NCBI GenBank assembly: GCA_964519365.1
Contig: CAZFHP010000003.1
Location: 1 to 56,042 of the forward strand
Length of the DNA: 56,042 nt
Direction: 5' to 3'
From: CAZFHP01 sp964519365
GTDB taxonomy: Bacteria > Babelota > Babeliae > Babelales > RVW-14
The position numbers and the translations under genes were made by a program. The stretch's first letter is position 1. Each line of letters starts with the position of its first letter. This document shows positions 15,313-24,223 of this stretch, piece after piece. Below the pieces are notes generated by a model that was not told the DNA's origin, ran no database searches, and saw nothing but the letters and a program-made list of their open reading frames with translations.

Positions 15313-18300
15313 ATGTCTCAATTTGGAAGAGGTAAGGGAATTTTAAGAAAATCTTTTGGGAAAATTAAAGAAGTTGTTTCGTTGCCAAATCTTATAGAGG
15401 TTCAATCACAATCTTTTAACAGCTTCGTGCAATTTGATTGTGTTCCTTCAGATCGTAAAAATGTAGGCTTGGAAAAAGTTTTGCGTGATACGTTTCCTAT
15501 TGAGCATAATGAGCGCGTTTCTTTAGAATATGTAAGTTATGAGCTTGGTTGTTGGTCGTGTATTTGTGGGGCATTAGAGGGATTAGAGAATCGTTATAAA
15601 TGGACATGTTCTTCTTGTAAGAAGGGTGGGTGTAGCCGTTTAGAAAAATCATGCGTATGTCTGCATTGTAAAAAAACAACAGCGGCTTATGTTAATTGTA
15701 AAGTATGTTTTTCTCGCGTAACAATCAAGATAGAATCAAGTGTTGATGAATGTCGTTATAGTGGGAAAACGTTTTCAATGCCACTTAAAGTAAAGATGCA
15801 GCTTGTTACATGGGATGTCGATTCTCAAGCGGATACAAAAGTCATTCGTGATATTAAAGAACAAGATGTATTTTTTTGTGATCTTCCTATTATGATTGAT
15901 CTTTATGAAGATGATCCTGGTTGCTTTCAATTAGGGAGTCAGGGGACATTTCTTATCAACGGTGTTGATAGGGTGGTGGTTAGTCAGATGCATCGCGCCC
16001 CTGGGGTTATTTTTGCGTTAAGCAAAAAAACGAAAGACTTTAAAGGACAGCCATATCATATTGCAAGAATTATTCCAAATAGGGGGTCGTGGCTTGATTT
16101 TGAATTTGATCACAATGATTTATTGTATGTGCGTATTGATAAGAAAAAGAAAATTTTAGTTACGACTTTTTTACAAGCCATAGGGATAAAAAAAGATTCA
16201 ATACTTTCTACATTTTATGAATTTGAAGATGTTTACATAAAAAAGAGTAAATTTTATAAAAAGATAACAAAAGATCTTGTTGGTAAGCGTTTAGAGAGTG
16301 GTGCTTTGCCGAAAGATGTCGAAAAGAAGTTTACGGTAGGAAAGCGATTAACTAAATCTGACTTAGAAAAATTATCAAAAGCTGGCGCAACGATGTTTTT
16401 GGTAAGAAAAGCAAGTCTTGTAAATAAAATTATTGCACGTGATATTATTGATCCTGAGACGGGAGAAATTGTTGTTGCTGTTGGGACGATACTGACAGAA
16501 GAGGCTCTTGATATTTTGTTATCTTTAGGGGTTGATTCGTTGAGTGTTATTCAATCTCCAGGATATGTTCTTCAGCCAACAATAGCTTTAACGTTTGCGC
16601 AAGATCAAACGTCTTCTTATGAAGAAGCATTAAAGGAAACGTATGGCAAATTAAAACCGGGGGATGTTCCGTCTGTAAAAATTATGGAAGAGTATCTTCA
16701 TGGTCTCTTTTTTAATCCTCGTTTTTATGATTTAACAATTGTTGGGCGTATTCGAACAAACAGAAAGCTGGGACATAATGTTGATAAGTCAATAACGCAC
16801 CTTGCTCAAGATGATATTATTGCGACATTAAAATATCTTGTTCGACTTAAAGAACGTGGAGAAGGGGAGTTAGATGATATTGATCATTTGGGTAACCGAT
16901 GTGTTCGTTTGGTGGGAGAGTTGCTTCAAAGCCAGCTTTACATAGGGTTTATGCGTATTGAAAAGATTGTAAAAGAACGGTTTAGATTGCAAGAAAATTA
17001 TGCATCTTTAATGCCGTATGATTTCTTAAATGGAAAGCCCTTAATTGCTGTTTTGAGAGAGTTTTTTGGTACAGGACAATTATCGCAATTTATGGATCAA
17101 ACAAACCCATTGGCAGAAATGGCACACAAAAGAAGATTGTCGGCTCTTGGTCCTGGAGGTATTAGCAGGGAAAGGGCGACGTTTGAGGTGCGAGACGTGC
17201 ATACTTCTCACTATGGGCGGATTTGTCCAATCGAAACTCCTGAGGGTCAAAATATTGGGTTGATTTCTTCTCTTGCGACGTATGCGAAAGTTAATGAACT
17301 TGGGTTTATTGAAACTCCGTATAGAAAGGTTACCAAAGGAGTTGTTGAAGACTCTGTTGCTTATTTGGATGCTTTTGAAGAGCAGGGGCAAAGGGTTAGC
17401 CAAGCCGCTGTTGGTTTAGACAAAAAAAATAGTTTTGTTGATTCGGAAGTACTTGTTCGTAAAGACGGAAACATTTTTCCTACTTCATCTAAAGATGTTA
17501 CATATGTTGATGCTTCACCGCGACAATTATTCTCTGTTCCAACATCATTGATTCCATTTTTAGAAAATGATGACGCTAACCGTGCGTTAATGGGCTCAAA
17601 CATGCAGCGCCAAGCTGTTCCTATTGTTAAGTGTCAGCCTCCTCTTGTTGGTACTGGGATGGAAAAAGAATTAGGAGCTGTTCATGGGCCTGTTATTCTT
17701 GCAAAGGCTACGGGGACTGTTGTGTATGTTTCTGCTGATAAGATAGTTATTAGTCGGGATCAATCAAAAGATGAAGGAAACAGTTGGTTGTTTAAATCTG
17801 CGGACGTATATTCTTTAAAGAAATTTTCGCGGTCTAGCCATAACACGTGGATTCATCATACGCCTATTGTTAAGGTTGGCGATGCTGTTCAAAAGGGAGA
17901 TATTCTTACCAATGGCCCGGCTGTTTTTAATGGAGAGCTTTCTTTGGGAAGCAACGTGTTAGTTGCGTTTATGCCGTGGAAGGGATATAACTTTGAGGAT
18001 GCTATTGTTGTAAGTAATCGTCTTGTTGCGGATGATGTTTTTACGTCGATACATGTTGAGGAATTTGTCGTAGAGGCTCGTGACACAAAACTAGGCGCAG
18101 AAGAAATTACACAGGATATTCCTAATGTTTCAGAAAAAGATTTGGCAGCACTTGATGATGATGGTATTGTAAAAGTTGGGACTCGCGTTAAGCCTGGAGA
18201 TATTCTTGTTGGAAAGGTAACATTGAAAGGTGATATTCAGGTGTCACCAGAAGAAAAGTTATTGCGGGCTATTTTTGGGGAAAAATCTCGTGAAGTGCGA

Positions 18301-19650
18301 GATACATCGCTTAGGGTTCCTCCTGGAGTTGAGGCAACTGTTATTGATGTTAAAGTTTTTTCAAGAAGTGGTATTAGAAAAGATAAGCGGTATAAAGAGA
18401 TAACGCAAAAAGAAACACGAAAAATAGAAGAGAGTTTTTCCTATCAAATATCTCTTGTTGAGCAAAGAATAAAAAAAGAGGCTCTTGAGTTATTGCATAA
18501 CAAGTCGCCTAAAAGCGTTAAGTTATGTAAAGATTACGTAAAAAATAATAAAATTTCTAAGCAGCTTCTAAAAAATATCGATATTAAAAAAATCTTAAAA
18601 ATAGAAGTTAAAGATCAAGATGTTAATGCTCAAATGAAACAGTATCAAGAGATGCTCAATAGTCAGATGCATGTTTTAACATCACTGAAAGAAGATAAGA
18701 TTAGTCGGTTGCGTAAGGGTGACGAATTGCCTTCTGGTGTAATCAAGATGATTAAAGTGTATGTTGCAAAAAAACGAAGACTTTCTGTTGGTGATAAAAT
18801 GGCAGGACGTCATGGAAATAAAGGTGTTGTTTCTCGTATTGTCAACATAGAAGATATGCCGTATTTAGAAAATGGCGCTCCTGTTGATATTGTTTTAAAT
18901 CCTCTTGGTGTGCCTGGGCGTATGAATATTGGGCAAATTTTAGAAACTATTCTTGGGATGGTTGGTAAAAATTTGGGAAATAATCTGGCAAAAGAACTTG
19001 ATGATTTAAGCTCAAAAGAAGTTAAAACTTACTTGAGTTCCATTTATGGAAAAGATGTTGTTGGTGAAATAGAAAAGACGTATGGAAAAGAAGAATTAAT
19101 AAATGTAGCTCAACAAATAGCGCGAAATGGCGTTGCGACAAAAAACCCTGTTTTTGAGGGGGCTGATTATGAAAAAGAAATTCAGCCATTATTAAAAAAA
19201 GCGGGATTACCACAAAGCGGAACATTCACACTTTATAATGGGCAAACAGGTGAGGCTTTTTCTCAACCGGTTACTGTTGGGTATATTTATATGATGAAAT
19301 TGAATCACTTGGCGGATGATAAGCTTCATGCTCGTTCTGTTGGGCCGTACTCTTTAATTACGCAACAGCCATTAGGTGGTAAAGCTCAGTTCGGAGGCCA
19401 GAGACTTGGGGAGATGGAAGTATGGGCTTTATATGCTTATGGAGCGGCGCATACATTGCAAGAAATGTTAACGATTAAATCTGACGATGTAAACGGTCGT
19501 ATTAAGGCCTATGAGGCAATCGTTCGTGGGGATGAAGTGCCAAATCCGGGAATCCCTGAATCATTTAATGTGTTGGTTAAGGAACTTCAGAGTTTAGGAT
19601 TACAAGTGGATCTTTTTAAGACAAGTAAGGAGCAAGTTGATGAGCAATAA
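15313..19650 (+). CDS. rpoB: DNA-directed RNA polymerase subunit beta, with a cysteine-rich N-terminal insertion
   Basis: 1445 residues. The core matches bacterial beta: SQSFNSF near residue 35, the rifampicin-pocket region FFGTGQLSQFMDQTNPLAEMAHKRRLSALGPGG, RICPIETPEGQNIGLI, GYNFEDAI and the C-terminal GGQRLGEMEVWALYAYGAA. Asp, His and Ser of the rifampicin pocket are wild type. The unusual part is residues 80-142. Between SYELG and VDEC, where ordinary beta subunits have about four residues, there are some 60, with eleven cysteines. A moderate insertion with charged helices also lies near residues 1020-1130, as often seen in beta. ATG follows GGAGCG. The 3' end overlaps rpoC by 11 bases. 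Confidence 0.98.
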   Translation: MSQFGRGKGILRKSFGKIKEVVSLPNLIEVQSQSFNSFVQFDCVPSDRKNVGLEKVLRDTFPIEHNERVSLEYVSYELGCWSCICGALEGLENRYKWTCSSCKKGGCSRLEKSCVCLHCKKTTAAYVNCKVCFSRVTIKIESSVDECRYSGKTFSMPLKVKMQLVTWDVDSQADTKVIRDIKEQDVFFCDLPIMIDLYEDDPGCFQLGSQGTFLINGVDRVVVSQMHRAPGVIFALSKKTKDFKGQPYHIARIIPNRGSWLDFEFDHNDLLYVRIDKKKKILVTTFLQAIGIKKDSILSTFYEFEDVYIKKSKFYKKITKDLVGKRLESGALPKDVEKKFTVGKRLTKSDLEKLSKAGATMFLVRKASLVNKIIARDIIDPETGEIVVAVGTILTEEALDILLSLGVDSLSVIQSPGYVLQPTIALTFAQDQTSSYEEALKETYGKLKPGDVPSVKIMEEYLHGLFFNPRFYDLTIVGRIRTNRKLGHNVDKSITHLAQDDIIATLKYLVRLKERGEGELDDIDHLGNRCVRLVGELLQSQLYIGFMRIEKIVKERFRLQENYASLMPYDFLNGKPLIAVLREFFGTGQLSQFMDQTNPLAEMAHKRRLSALGPGGISRERATFEVRDVHTSHYGRICPIETPEGQNIGLISSLATYAKVNELGFIETPYRKVTKGVVEDSVAYLDAFEEQGQRVSQAAVGLDKKNSFVDSEVLVRKDGNIFPTSSKDVTYVDASPRQLFSVPTSLIPFLENDDANRALMGSNMQRQAVPIVKCQPPLVGTGMEKELGAVHGPVILAKATGTVVYVSADKIVISRDQSKDEGNSWLFKSADVYSLKKFSRSSHNTWIHHTPIVKVGDAVQKGDILTNGPAVFNGELSLGSNVLVAFMPWKGYNFEDAIVVSNRLVADDVFTSIHVEEFVVEARDTKLGAEEITQDIPNVSEKDLAALDDDGIVKVGTRVKPGDILVGKVTLKGDIQVSPEEKLLRAIFGEKSREVRDTSLRVPPGVEATVIDVKVFSRSGIRKDKRYKEITQKETRKIEESFSYQISLVEQRIKKEALELLHNKSPKSVKLCKDYVKNNKISKQLLKNIDIKKILKIEVKDQDVNAQMKQYQEMLNSQMHVLTSLKEDKISRLRKGDELPSGVIKMIKVYVAKKRRLSVGDKMAGRHGNKGVVSRIVNIEDMPYLENGAPVDIVLNPLGVPGRMNIGQILETILGMVGKNLGNNLAKELDDLSSKEVKTYLSSIYGKDVVGEIEKTYGKEELINVAQQIARNGVATKNPVFEGADYEKEIQPLLKKAGLPQSGTFTLYNGQTGEAFSQPVTVGYIYMMKLNHLADDKLHARSVGPYSLITQQPLGGKAQFGGQRLGEMEVWALYAYGAAHTLQEMLTIKSDDVNGRIKAYEAIVRGDEVPNPGIPESFNVLVKELQSLGLQVDLFKTSKEQVDEQ
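15550..15732 (+). other. cysteine-rich insertion in RpoB, likely two zinc ribbons
   Basis: RpoB residues 80-140. Cysteines are at 80, 83, 85, 99, 102, 107, 114, 116, 119, 129 and 132. Pairs 80/83, 99/102, 116/119 and 129/132 are CxxC knuckles, the number needed for two C4 zinc ribbons, with 15 and 9 residues between knuckles. Flanking beta sequence resumes exactly in register (VDECRYSGKTFSMPLKVKMQL). Zinc binding is inferred from spacing only. Confidence 0.8.
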
Positions 19651-22600
19651 AATGCTTGAAAGGTTTCGCGAATATATCAATATTGCCCAATTCAATGCGA
19701 TGAGAATAGGCGTTGCTTCGCCAGAAAAGATACGTTCTCTTTCTTATGGTGAAGTGAAAAAAATAGAGACTATTAATTATAGAACGCTTAAACCAGAAAG
19801 AGATGGTCTTTTTTGTGCTCGTATTTTTGGCCCAGTTAAAGACTGGGAGTGTAATTGTGGAAAATATAAGCGCATGAAGCATCGTGGTGTAACCTGTGAA
19901 AAATGTGGCGTTGAAGTTATTCAATCACGAGTTCGTCGTGAGCGAATGGGGCACATAAATCTTGTTTCGCCTGTTTGTCATATATGGTTTTTAAAGGGCA
20001 TTCCGAGTTGCTTGAGTTTGCTTTTTGGGATGACGGTTCGTGATTTAGAGCGTGTTATTTATTTTGATAGTTACATTGTTATAAATCAGGGGAATTCTCC
20101 ATACCCACAAAAGACCCTTTTAAGTAGTCAAGAATATGAAAATTATGTAAGTGCTAACTCTGATGACGTAACATTTAAAGCGAACATGGGTGCAGAGGCT
20201 ATTAGAGAATTACTTTCTTTAATGGATCTTAACTTTGAAGTTCGTAAGCTTGAAGAAGAGTATAAAAAGACATCTTCTGTTGCTGTTAAGCATAGACTTG
20301 CAAAGCGCTATAAAATTTTATCGGATTTGATTCAGGCTAACATACGCCCAGAATGGATAATTTTGGATGTTTTACCGGTTATACCGCCTGATTTGCGCCC
20401 ATTGGTATCTTTAGAGGGTGGTAGATTTGCGAGCTCTGATTTAAATGATCTTTATAGAAGAGTGCTTAATAGAAATATCAGGCTACGGCGCTTAATAGAA
20501 TTAGAAGCCCCAGATGTTATTGTTAAAAATGAAAAAAGAATGCTTCAAGAATCAGTCGATGCTCTTATTGATAATGGCCGTCGGGGGCAGCCTGTTAAAG
20601 GATCAAATCGTCGTCCTTTAAAGTCGTTAAGTGAAATGCTCAGAGGAAAGCAAGGGCGCTTTAGACAAAATCTTCTTGGTAAGCGTGTTGACTATTCTGG
20701 TCGATCAGTAATTGTTGTTGATCCTGAATTAAGTATGCATCAATGTGGTTTGCCAAAACTTATGGCTTTAGAGTTGTTTAAGCCGTATGTGTATGTTGAA
20801 CTTCAAAAAAGAGAGTTGGCTGCAAATTTAAGAGTAGCCAAAAAGATGGTAGAAGAGATGTCGCCAGAGGTATGGGAAGCTCTTGAAGAAATTGTAAGCG
20901 ATAGGCCTGTTTTATTGAACCGAGCTCCAACATTGCACAGGCTTGGGATTCAGGCATTTTATCCAATATTAGTTGAAGGTAAATCGATTAAGATTCATCC
21001 TCTTGTGTGTTCTGCTTTTAATGCTGACTTTGATGGTGACCAGATGGCGGTACATATTCTTTTAAGCAAAAAGGCGCGTCAAGAAGCTCACAATCTTATG
21101 CTTTCTGTAAAGAATATTATTTCACCAGCAAACGGTCGTCCGCTAGCAGTTCCTTCTCAAGATATGACTCTTGGGCTCTATTATTTAACAAAGGCTCGTA
21201 AAAATACTTTGGGGCAGGGGCTCATTTTTGCGGATATAAGTGAAGTTGTTTGTGCGTATCAGCATAATAAAGTTGATATTCAAGCGCCTATTCAGTTGCG
21301 TCTGTCAAATGGGACTGTTATCAAAACGACTGTTGGGCGAGTAGTGTTTTATAAAGCTCTTCCTGGAGGGTTTACGTTTGAGCATATTAATAAAGCATTA
21401 AAAAGCAAAGATTTGCGAATATTAATCTCAGCTCTTTATAAAGAATTTGGGGCAAACGAAACGGTTAAATCTCTTGACAATATAAAACAACTTGGCTTTT
21501 CGTATGCTACTCTCGGAGGAATTTCGTTATCTGTTGATGATTTAGTTATTCCAAAGGTAAAGCAAAAGATATTGCAAGAAAGTAAAAAAGAAATTGCCAA
21601 GACAGAAAAGCTTTACATGGATGGTGCTATTACGAATGGTGAGCGCTATAATAAAGTTGTTCAAATTTGGGCTCGTACAACCGAAAGTGTTACTAACGCT
21701 ATGATGGATGTGTTAGAGAAACAAGATGAGGTTGCCTATTTGAATGAAGACAAAAACGATGTCCCATTTAATCCTGTTTTTATGATGCTTGATTCGGGTG
21801 CCCGAGGTTCTCGTCAGCAAATTCGACAGCTAGCTGCAATGAGGGGACTTATGGCAAAGCCATCAGGGGAGATCATGGAAACGCCAGTTCTTGCAAACTT
21901 TAAAGAAGGACTTAATGTTTTTGAATATTTTACATCTACACACGGAGCCCGAAAAGGTTTGGCTGATACAGCGTTAAAGACTGCTGACTCAGGATATCTA
22001 ACAAGAAGGCTAGTTGATGTTGCTCAAGATGTTGTTGTTACGCAAAAAGATTGTTTAACTCTTGGGTATATTACGGTAAGTGATATTGCAGAGTCTGGAG
22101 AAATTATTGAGCCGCTTGAAAAACGTATTTATGGTAGAGTTGCAGCAGAGGATATTGTAGATCCGATAACAGGAAAACTTATTGCGGAACAAGGAGCTAT
22201 GATTGAAGATAGCGTTGTTGAGAAAATAGTTGATTCTGCGGTCACAAAAGTTAAAGTACGTTCTGTTTTTACGTGCAAGGCAAAGCGTGGTGTCTGTGTC
22301 CATTGTTATGGTATGGACTTATCAACGCAGAAAATGGTTGATGTTGGGACAGCTGTTGGTATTATTGCTGCGCAATCTATTGGTGAACCAGGAACACAGC
22401 TTACCATGAGAACGTTCCACGTTGGAGGAACCGTAAGTGGTTTGGTTGAGCAAAATTTTTACAAGTCTCGTTTTAAAGGAAAAATTGTTTACAAAGATTC
22501 TCATGTTGTTAAGAATCGGAATAATTTTTGGACTGTTCTGAACAGAAAATCAAGTTTTATTATCGTAGCAGAAGATGGGCGAGAACTTGATGAGTGTAAA

Positions 22601-23764
22601 TTAGAATATGGTTCAATAATTTTAGTAGAAAGCAATAGTGATATTGAAGTTGGGCAGAAACTTGCTGAATGGGAAGCAAATAAAGTGATTGTTTCTGAAA
22701 AAGCAGGAACAATAAAATTTGTTGATTTGGTTGAAAATGTTACATATCAAGAGCAATTTAATGAAGCAACAGGGCAATCAAGTAAAGTTATTCTTGAGCG
22801 AAGAGATGAAAAGCGACAACCATATATATCTGTTATCGATGAGCAAGGGAATGAGCAAGGAAAATATTATTTATCAACTGGAGCTATTATTACGGTAAAT
22901 AATGGTGAGTCTGTTCAGCCTGGTGATGTCATTTCTAAGCTTACACGAGAAGAAAGAAAGACAAAAGATATTACCGGAGGTCTTCCTCGCGTTGCGGAAC
23001 TTTTTGAAGCACGAATCCCTAAGGATACTGCAATTATTAGTGAAATAGACGGGGTTGTAAAATTTGGTGGGCTTCATCGAGGACAACGGCAACTGACTGT
23101 TACCGCTGAAAGTGGTGAGGTTTTTGAGTATAATATTCCGCGAAGTAGACACTTAAATGTTGAAGATAGTGATATGGTAAAAGCTGGGGATCCTCTTACT
23201 TCAGGTGTTTTAAATATTCATGATATACTTAAAATCTTAGGCCCAGATGAAGTTCAGAAGTATCTTGTTAAAGAAATACAAGAAATTTATAGCTTGCAAG
23301 GTGTCGAAATTAATGATAAGCATATTGAATTAATTGTTAGACAGATGCTTCGTAAAGTAAGTGTTGTTGATCCTGGAGATACAAATTTTATTGTTGGGGA
23401 TCGTGTTGATAAAAATTACTTTGAGTCGATAAATAAGCTTATGCTTAAAGCGGGTAAAAAAGTTGCTAAAGCAAAACCTATCCTGATGGGGATAACCAAA
23501 GCATCTCTGGGGACAGAAAGCTTTATTTCAGCAGCTTCTTTCCAAGAAACGACACGTGTTTTAACAGAAGCGGCCCTTTCGGGGCAAGTTGACTATCTTT
23601 ATGGCTTGAAAGAAAACGTTGTCATTGGTAAACTAATACCAGCTGGAACAGGGATAGATTCTTTTAGATTAAAGCATTTGGGGGAAGATATCTCTGAACT
23701 AGAGCAAAAAGCTCGAGAAGAGGAAGAATTAGAGCGAGGACTAGATAAGATTTCTTTGAGTTGA
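19640..23764 (+). CDS. rpoC: DNA-directed RNA polymerase subunit beta prime
   Basis: 1374 residues. The N-terminal zinc site (CNCGKYKRMKHRGVTCEKCGVEV), the clamp and lid, the catalytic NADFDGDQMAVH with three Asp residues for Mg2+, the bridge helix and trigger loop (GARGSRQQIRQLAAMRGLM, then GAIIGEPG-type IAAQSIGEPGTQLTMRTFH) and the second zinc site (CKAKRGVCVHCYG) are all conserved. I chose the ATG at 19640, inside the end of rpoB, because AAGGAG lies eight bases before it. The overlap suggests coupled translation with rpoB. tRNA-Val begins five bases after the stop. Confidence 0.98.
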   Translation: MSNKMLERFREYINIAQFNAMRIGVASPEKIRSLSYGEVKKIETINYRTLKPERDGLFCARIFGPVKDWECNCGKYKRMKHRGVTCEKCGVEVIQSRVRRERMGHINLVSPVCHIWFLKGIPSCLSLLFGMTVRDLERVIYFDSYIVINQGNSPYPQKTLLSSQEYENYVSANSDDVTFKANMGAEAIRELLSLMDLNFEVRKLEEEYKKTSSVAVKHRLAKRYKILSDLIQANIRPEWIILDVLPVIPPDLRPLVSLEGGRFASSDLNDLYRRVLNRNIRLRRLIELEAPDVIVKNEKRMLQESVDALIDNGRRGQPVKGSNRRPLKSLSEMLRGKQGRFRQNLLGKRVDYSGRSVIVVDPELSMHQCGLPKLMALELFKPYVYVELQKRELAANLRVAKKMVEEMSPEVWEALEEIVSDRPVLLNRAPTLHRLGIQAFYPILVEGKSIKIHPLVCSAFNADFDGDQMAVHILLSKKARQEAHNLMLSVKNIISPANGRPLAVPSQDMTLGLYYLTKARKNTLGQGLIFADISEVVCAYQHNKVDIQAPIQLRLSNGTVIKTTVGRVVFYKALPGGFTFEHINKALKSKDLRILISALYKEFGANETVKSLDNIKQLGFSYATLGGISLSVDDLVIPKVKQKILQESKKEIAKTEKLYMDGAITNGERYNKVVQIWARTTESVTNAMMDVLEKQDEVAYLNEDKNDVPFNPVFMMLDSGARGSRQQIRQLAAMRGLMAKPSGEIMETPVLANFKEGLNVFEYFTSTHGARKGLADTALKTADSGYLTRRLVDVAQDVVVTQKDCLTLGYITVSDIAESGEIIEPLEKRIYGRVAAEDIVDPITGKLIAEQGAMIEDSVVEKIVDSAVTKVKVRSVFTCKAKRGVCVHCYGMDLSTQKMVDVGTAVGIIAAQSIGEPGTQLTMRTFHVGGTVSGLVEQNFYKSRFKGKIVYKDSHVVKNRNNFWTVLNRKSSFIIVAEDGRELDECKLEYGSIILVESNSDIEVGQKLAEWEANKVIVSEKAGTIKFVDLVENVTYQEQFNEATGQSSKVILERRDEKRQPYISVIDEQGNEQGKYYLSTGAIITVNNGESVQPGDVISKLTREERKTKDITGGLPRVAELFEARIPKDTAIISEIDGVVKFGGLHRGQRQLTVTAESGEVFEYNIPRSRHLNVEDSDMVKAGDPLTSGVLNIHDILKILGPDEVQKYLVKEIQEIYSLQGVEINDKHIELIVRQMLRKVSVVDPGDTNFIVGDRVDKNYFESINKLMLKAGKKVAKAKPILMGITKASLGTESFISAASFQETTRVLTEAALSGQVDYLYGLKENVVIGKLIPAGTGIDSFRLKHLGEDISELEQKAREEEELERGLDKISLS

Positions 23765-23769
23765 TTATT

Positions 23770-23844
23770 AGGCGCGTAGCTCAGGGGTAGAGCATTGCTT
23801 TGACGTAGCAAGGGTCAGCGGTTCAAATCCGCTCGCGCCTACCA
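23770..23844 (+). tRNA. tRNA-Val (anticodon GAC)
   Basis: Acceptor AGGCGCG/CGCGCCT perfectly paired, anticodon stem TTGCT/AGCAA with loop TTGACGT (anticodon GAC), T-loop TTCAAAT, discriminator A, encoded CCA. It lies between rpoC and rpsO and is probably co-transcribed. Confidence 0.95.
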
Positions 23845-23887
23845 TTCGTATTTTTGGTATGTTGGTTGTATTTTGGAGTTACATGAT

Positions 23888-24163
23888 ATGTTTAAAAAAG
23901 AAGATAAAAGTAAAATAATTGAAACGTTTGCTAAATCTAAAAATGATACAGGATCTTGTGGTGTACAAATAGCACTTCTTTCTGATCGGATTAAGCAGAT
24001 ATCGGCTCACTTGGAGATGTTTCCTAAAGATAAGCATTCTCGACAAGGGCTTTTACAAATTGTTGGTAAAAGGCGTTCTTTTCTAAATAATCTTAAGCGA
24101 AGCAATTCGGTTGAACATGCAGAGCTTGTTAAGCTATTACGAAAGAATAGTCTTATTAAATAA
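23888..24163 (+). CDS. rpsO: 30S ribosomal protein S15
   Basis: 91 residues. S15 binds 16S rRNA early in 30S assembly. DTGSCGVQIALLSDRIKQISAHLEMFPKDKHSRQGLLQIVGKRRSFLNNLKR is close to the family consensus (DTGSPEVQIALLTxRI...HLKxHxKDxHSRRGLL), with Cys-Gly in place of Pro-Glu. The ATG at 23888 is preferred because GGAG lies nine bases before it; a TTG five codons upstream covers the Shine-Dalgarno. rpsO followed by pnp is a widely conserved order, often with control by RNA structure. Confidence 0.96.
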   Translation: MFKKEDKSKIIETFAKSKNDTGSCGVQIALLSDRIKQISAHLEMFPKDKHSRQGLLQIVGKRRSFLNNLKRSNSVEHAELVKLLRKNSLIK

Positions 24164-24223
24164 TTGATTATTTGTTGTTTAAGCCCCATTTTTATTTTAT
24201 TTATTTTATGAGGTAATTAACTT

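Noticed and set aside
17066..17603. Several 60-107 residue frames inside rpoB on both strands
   Set aside because: Shadows of the highly conserved rpoB coding sequence; no ribosome sites.
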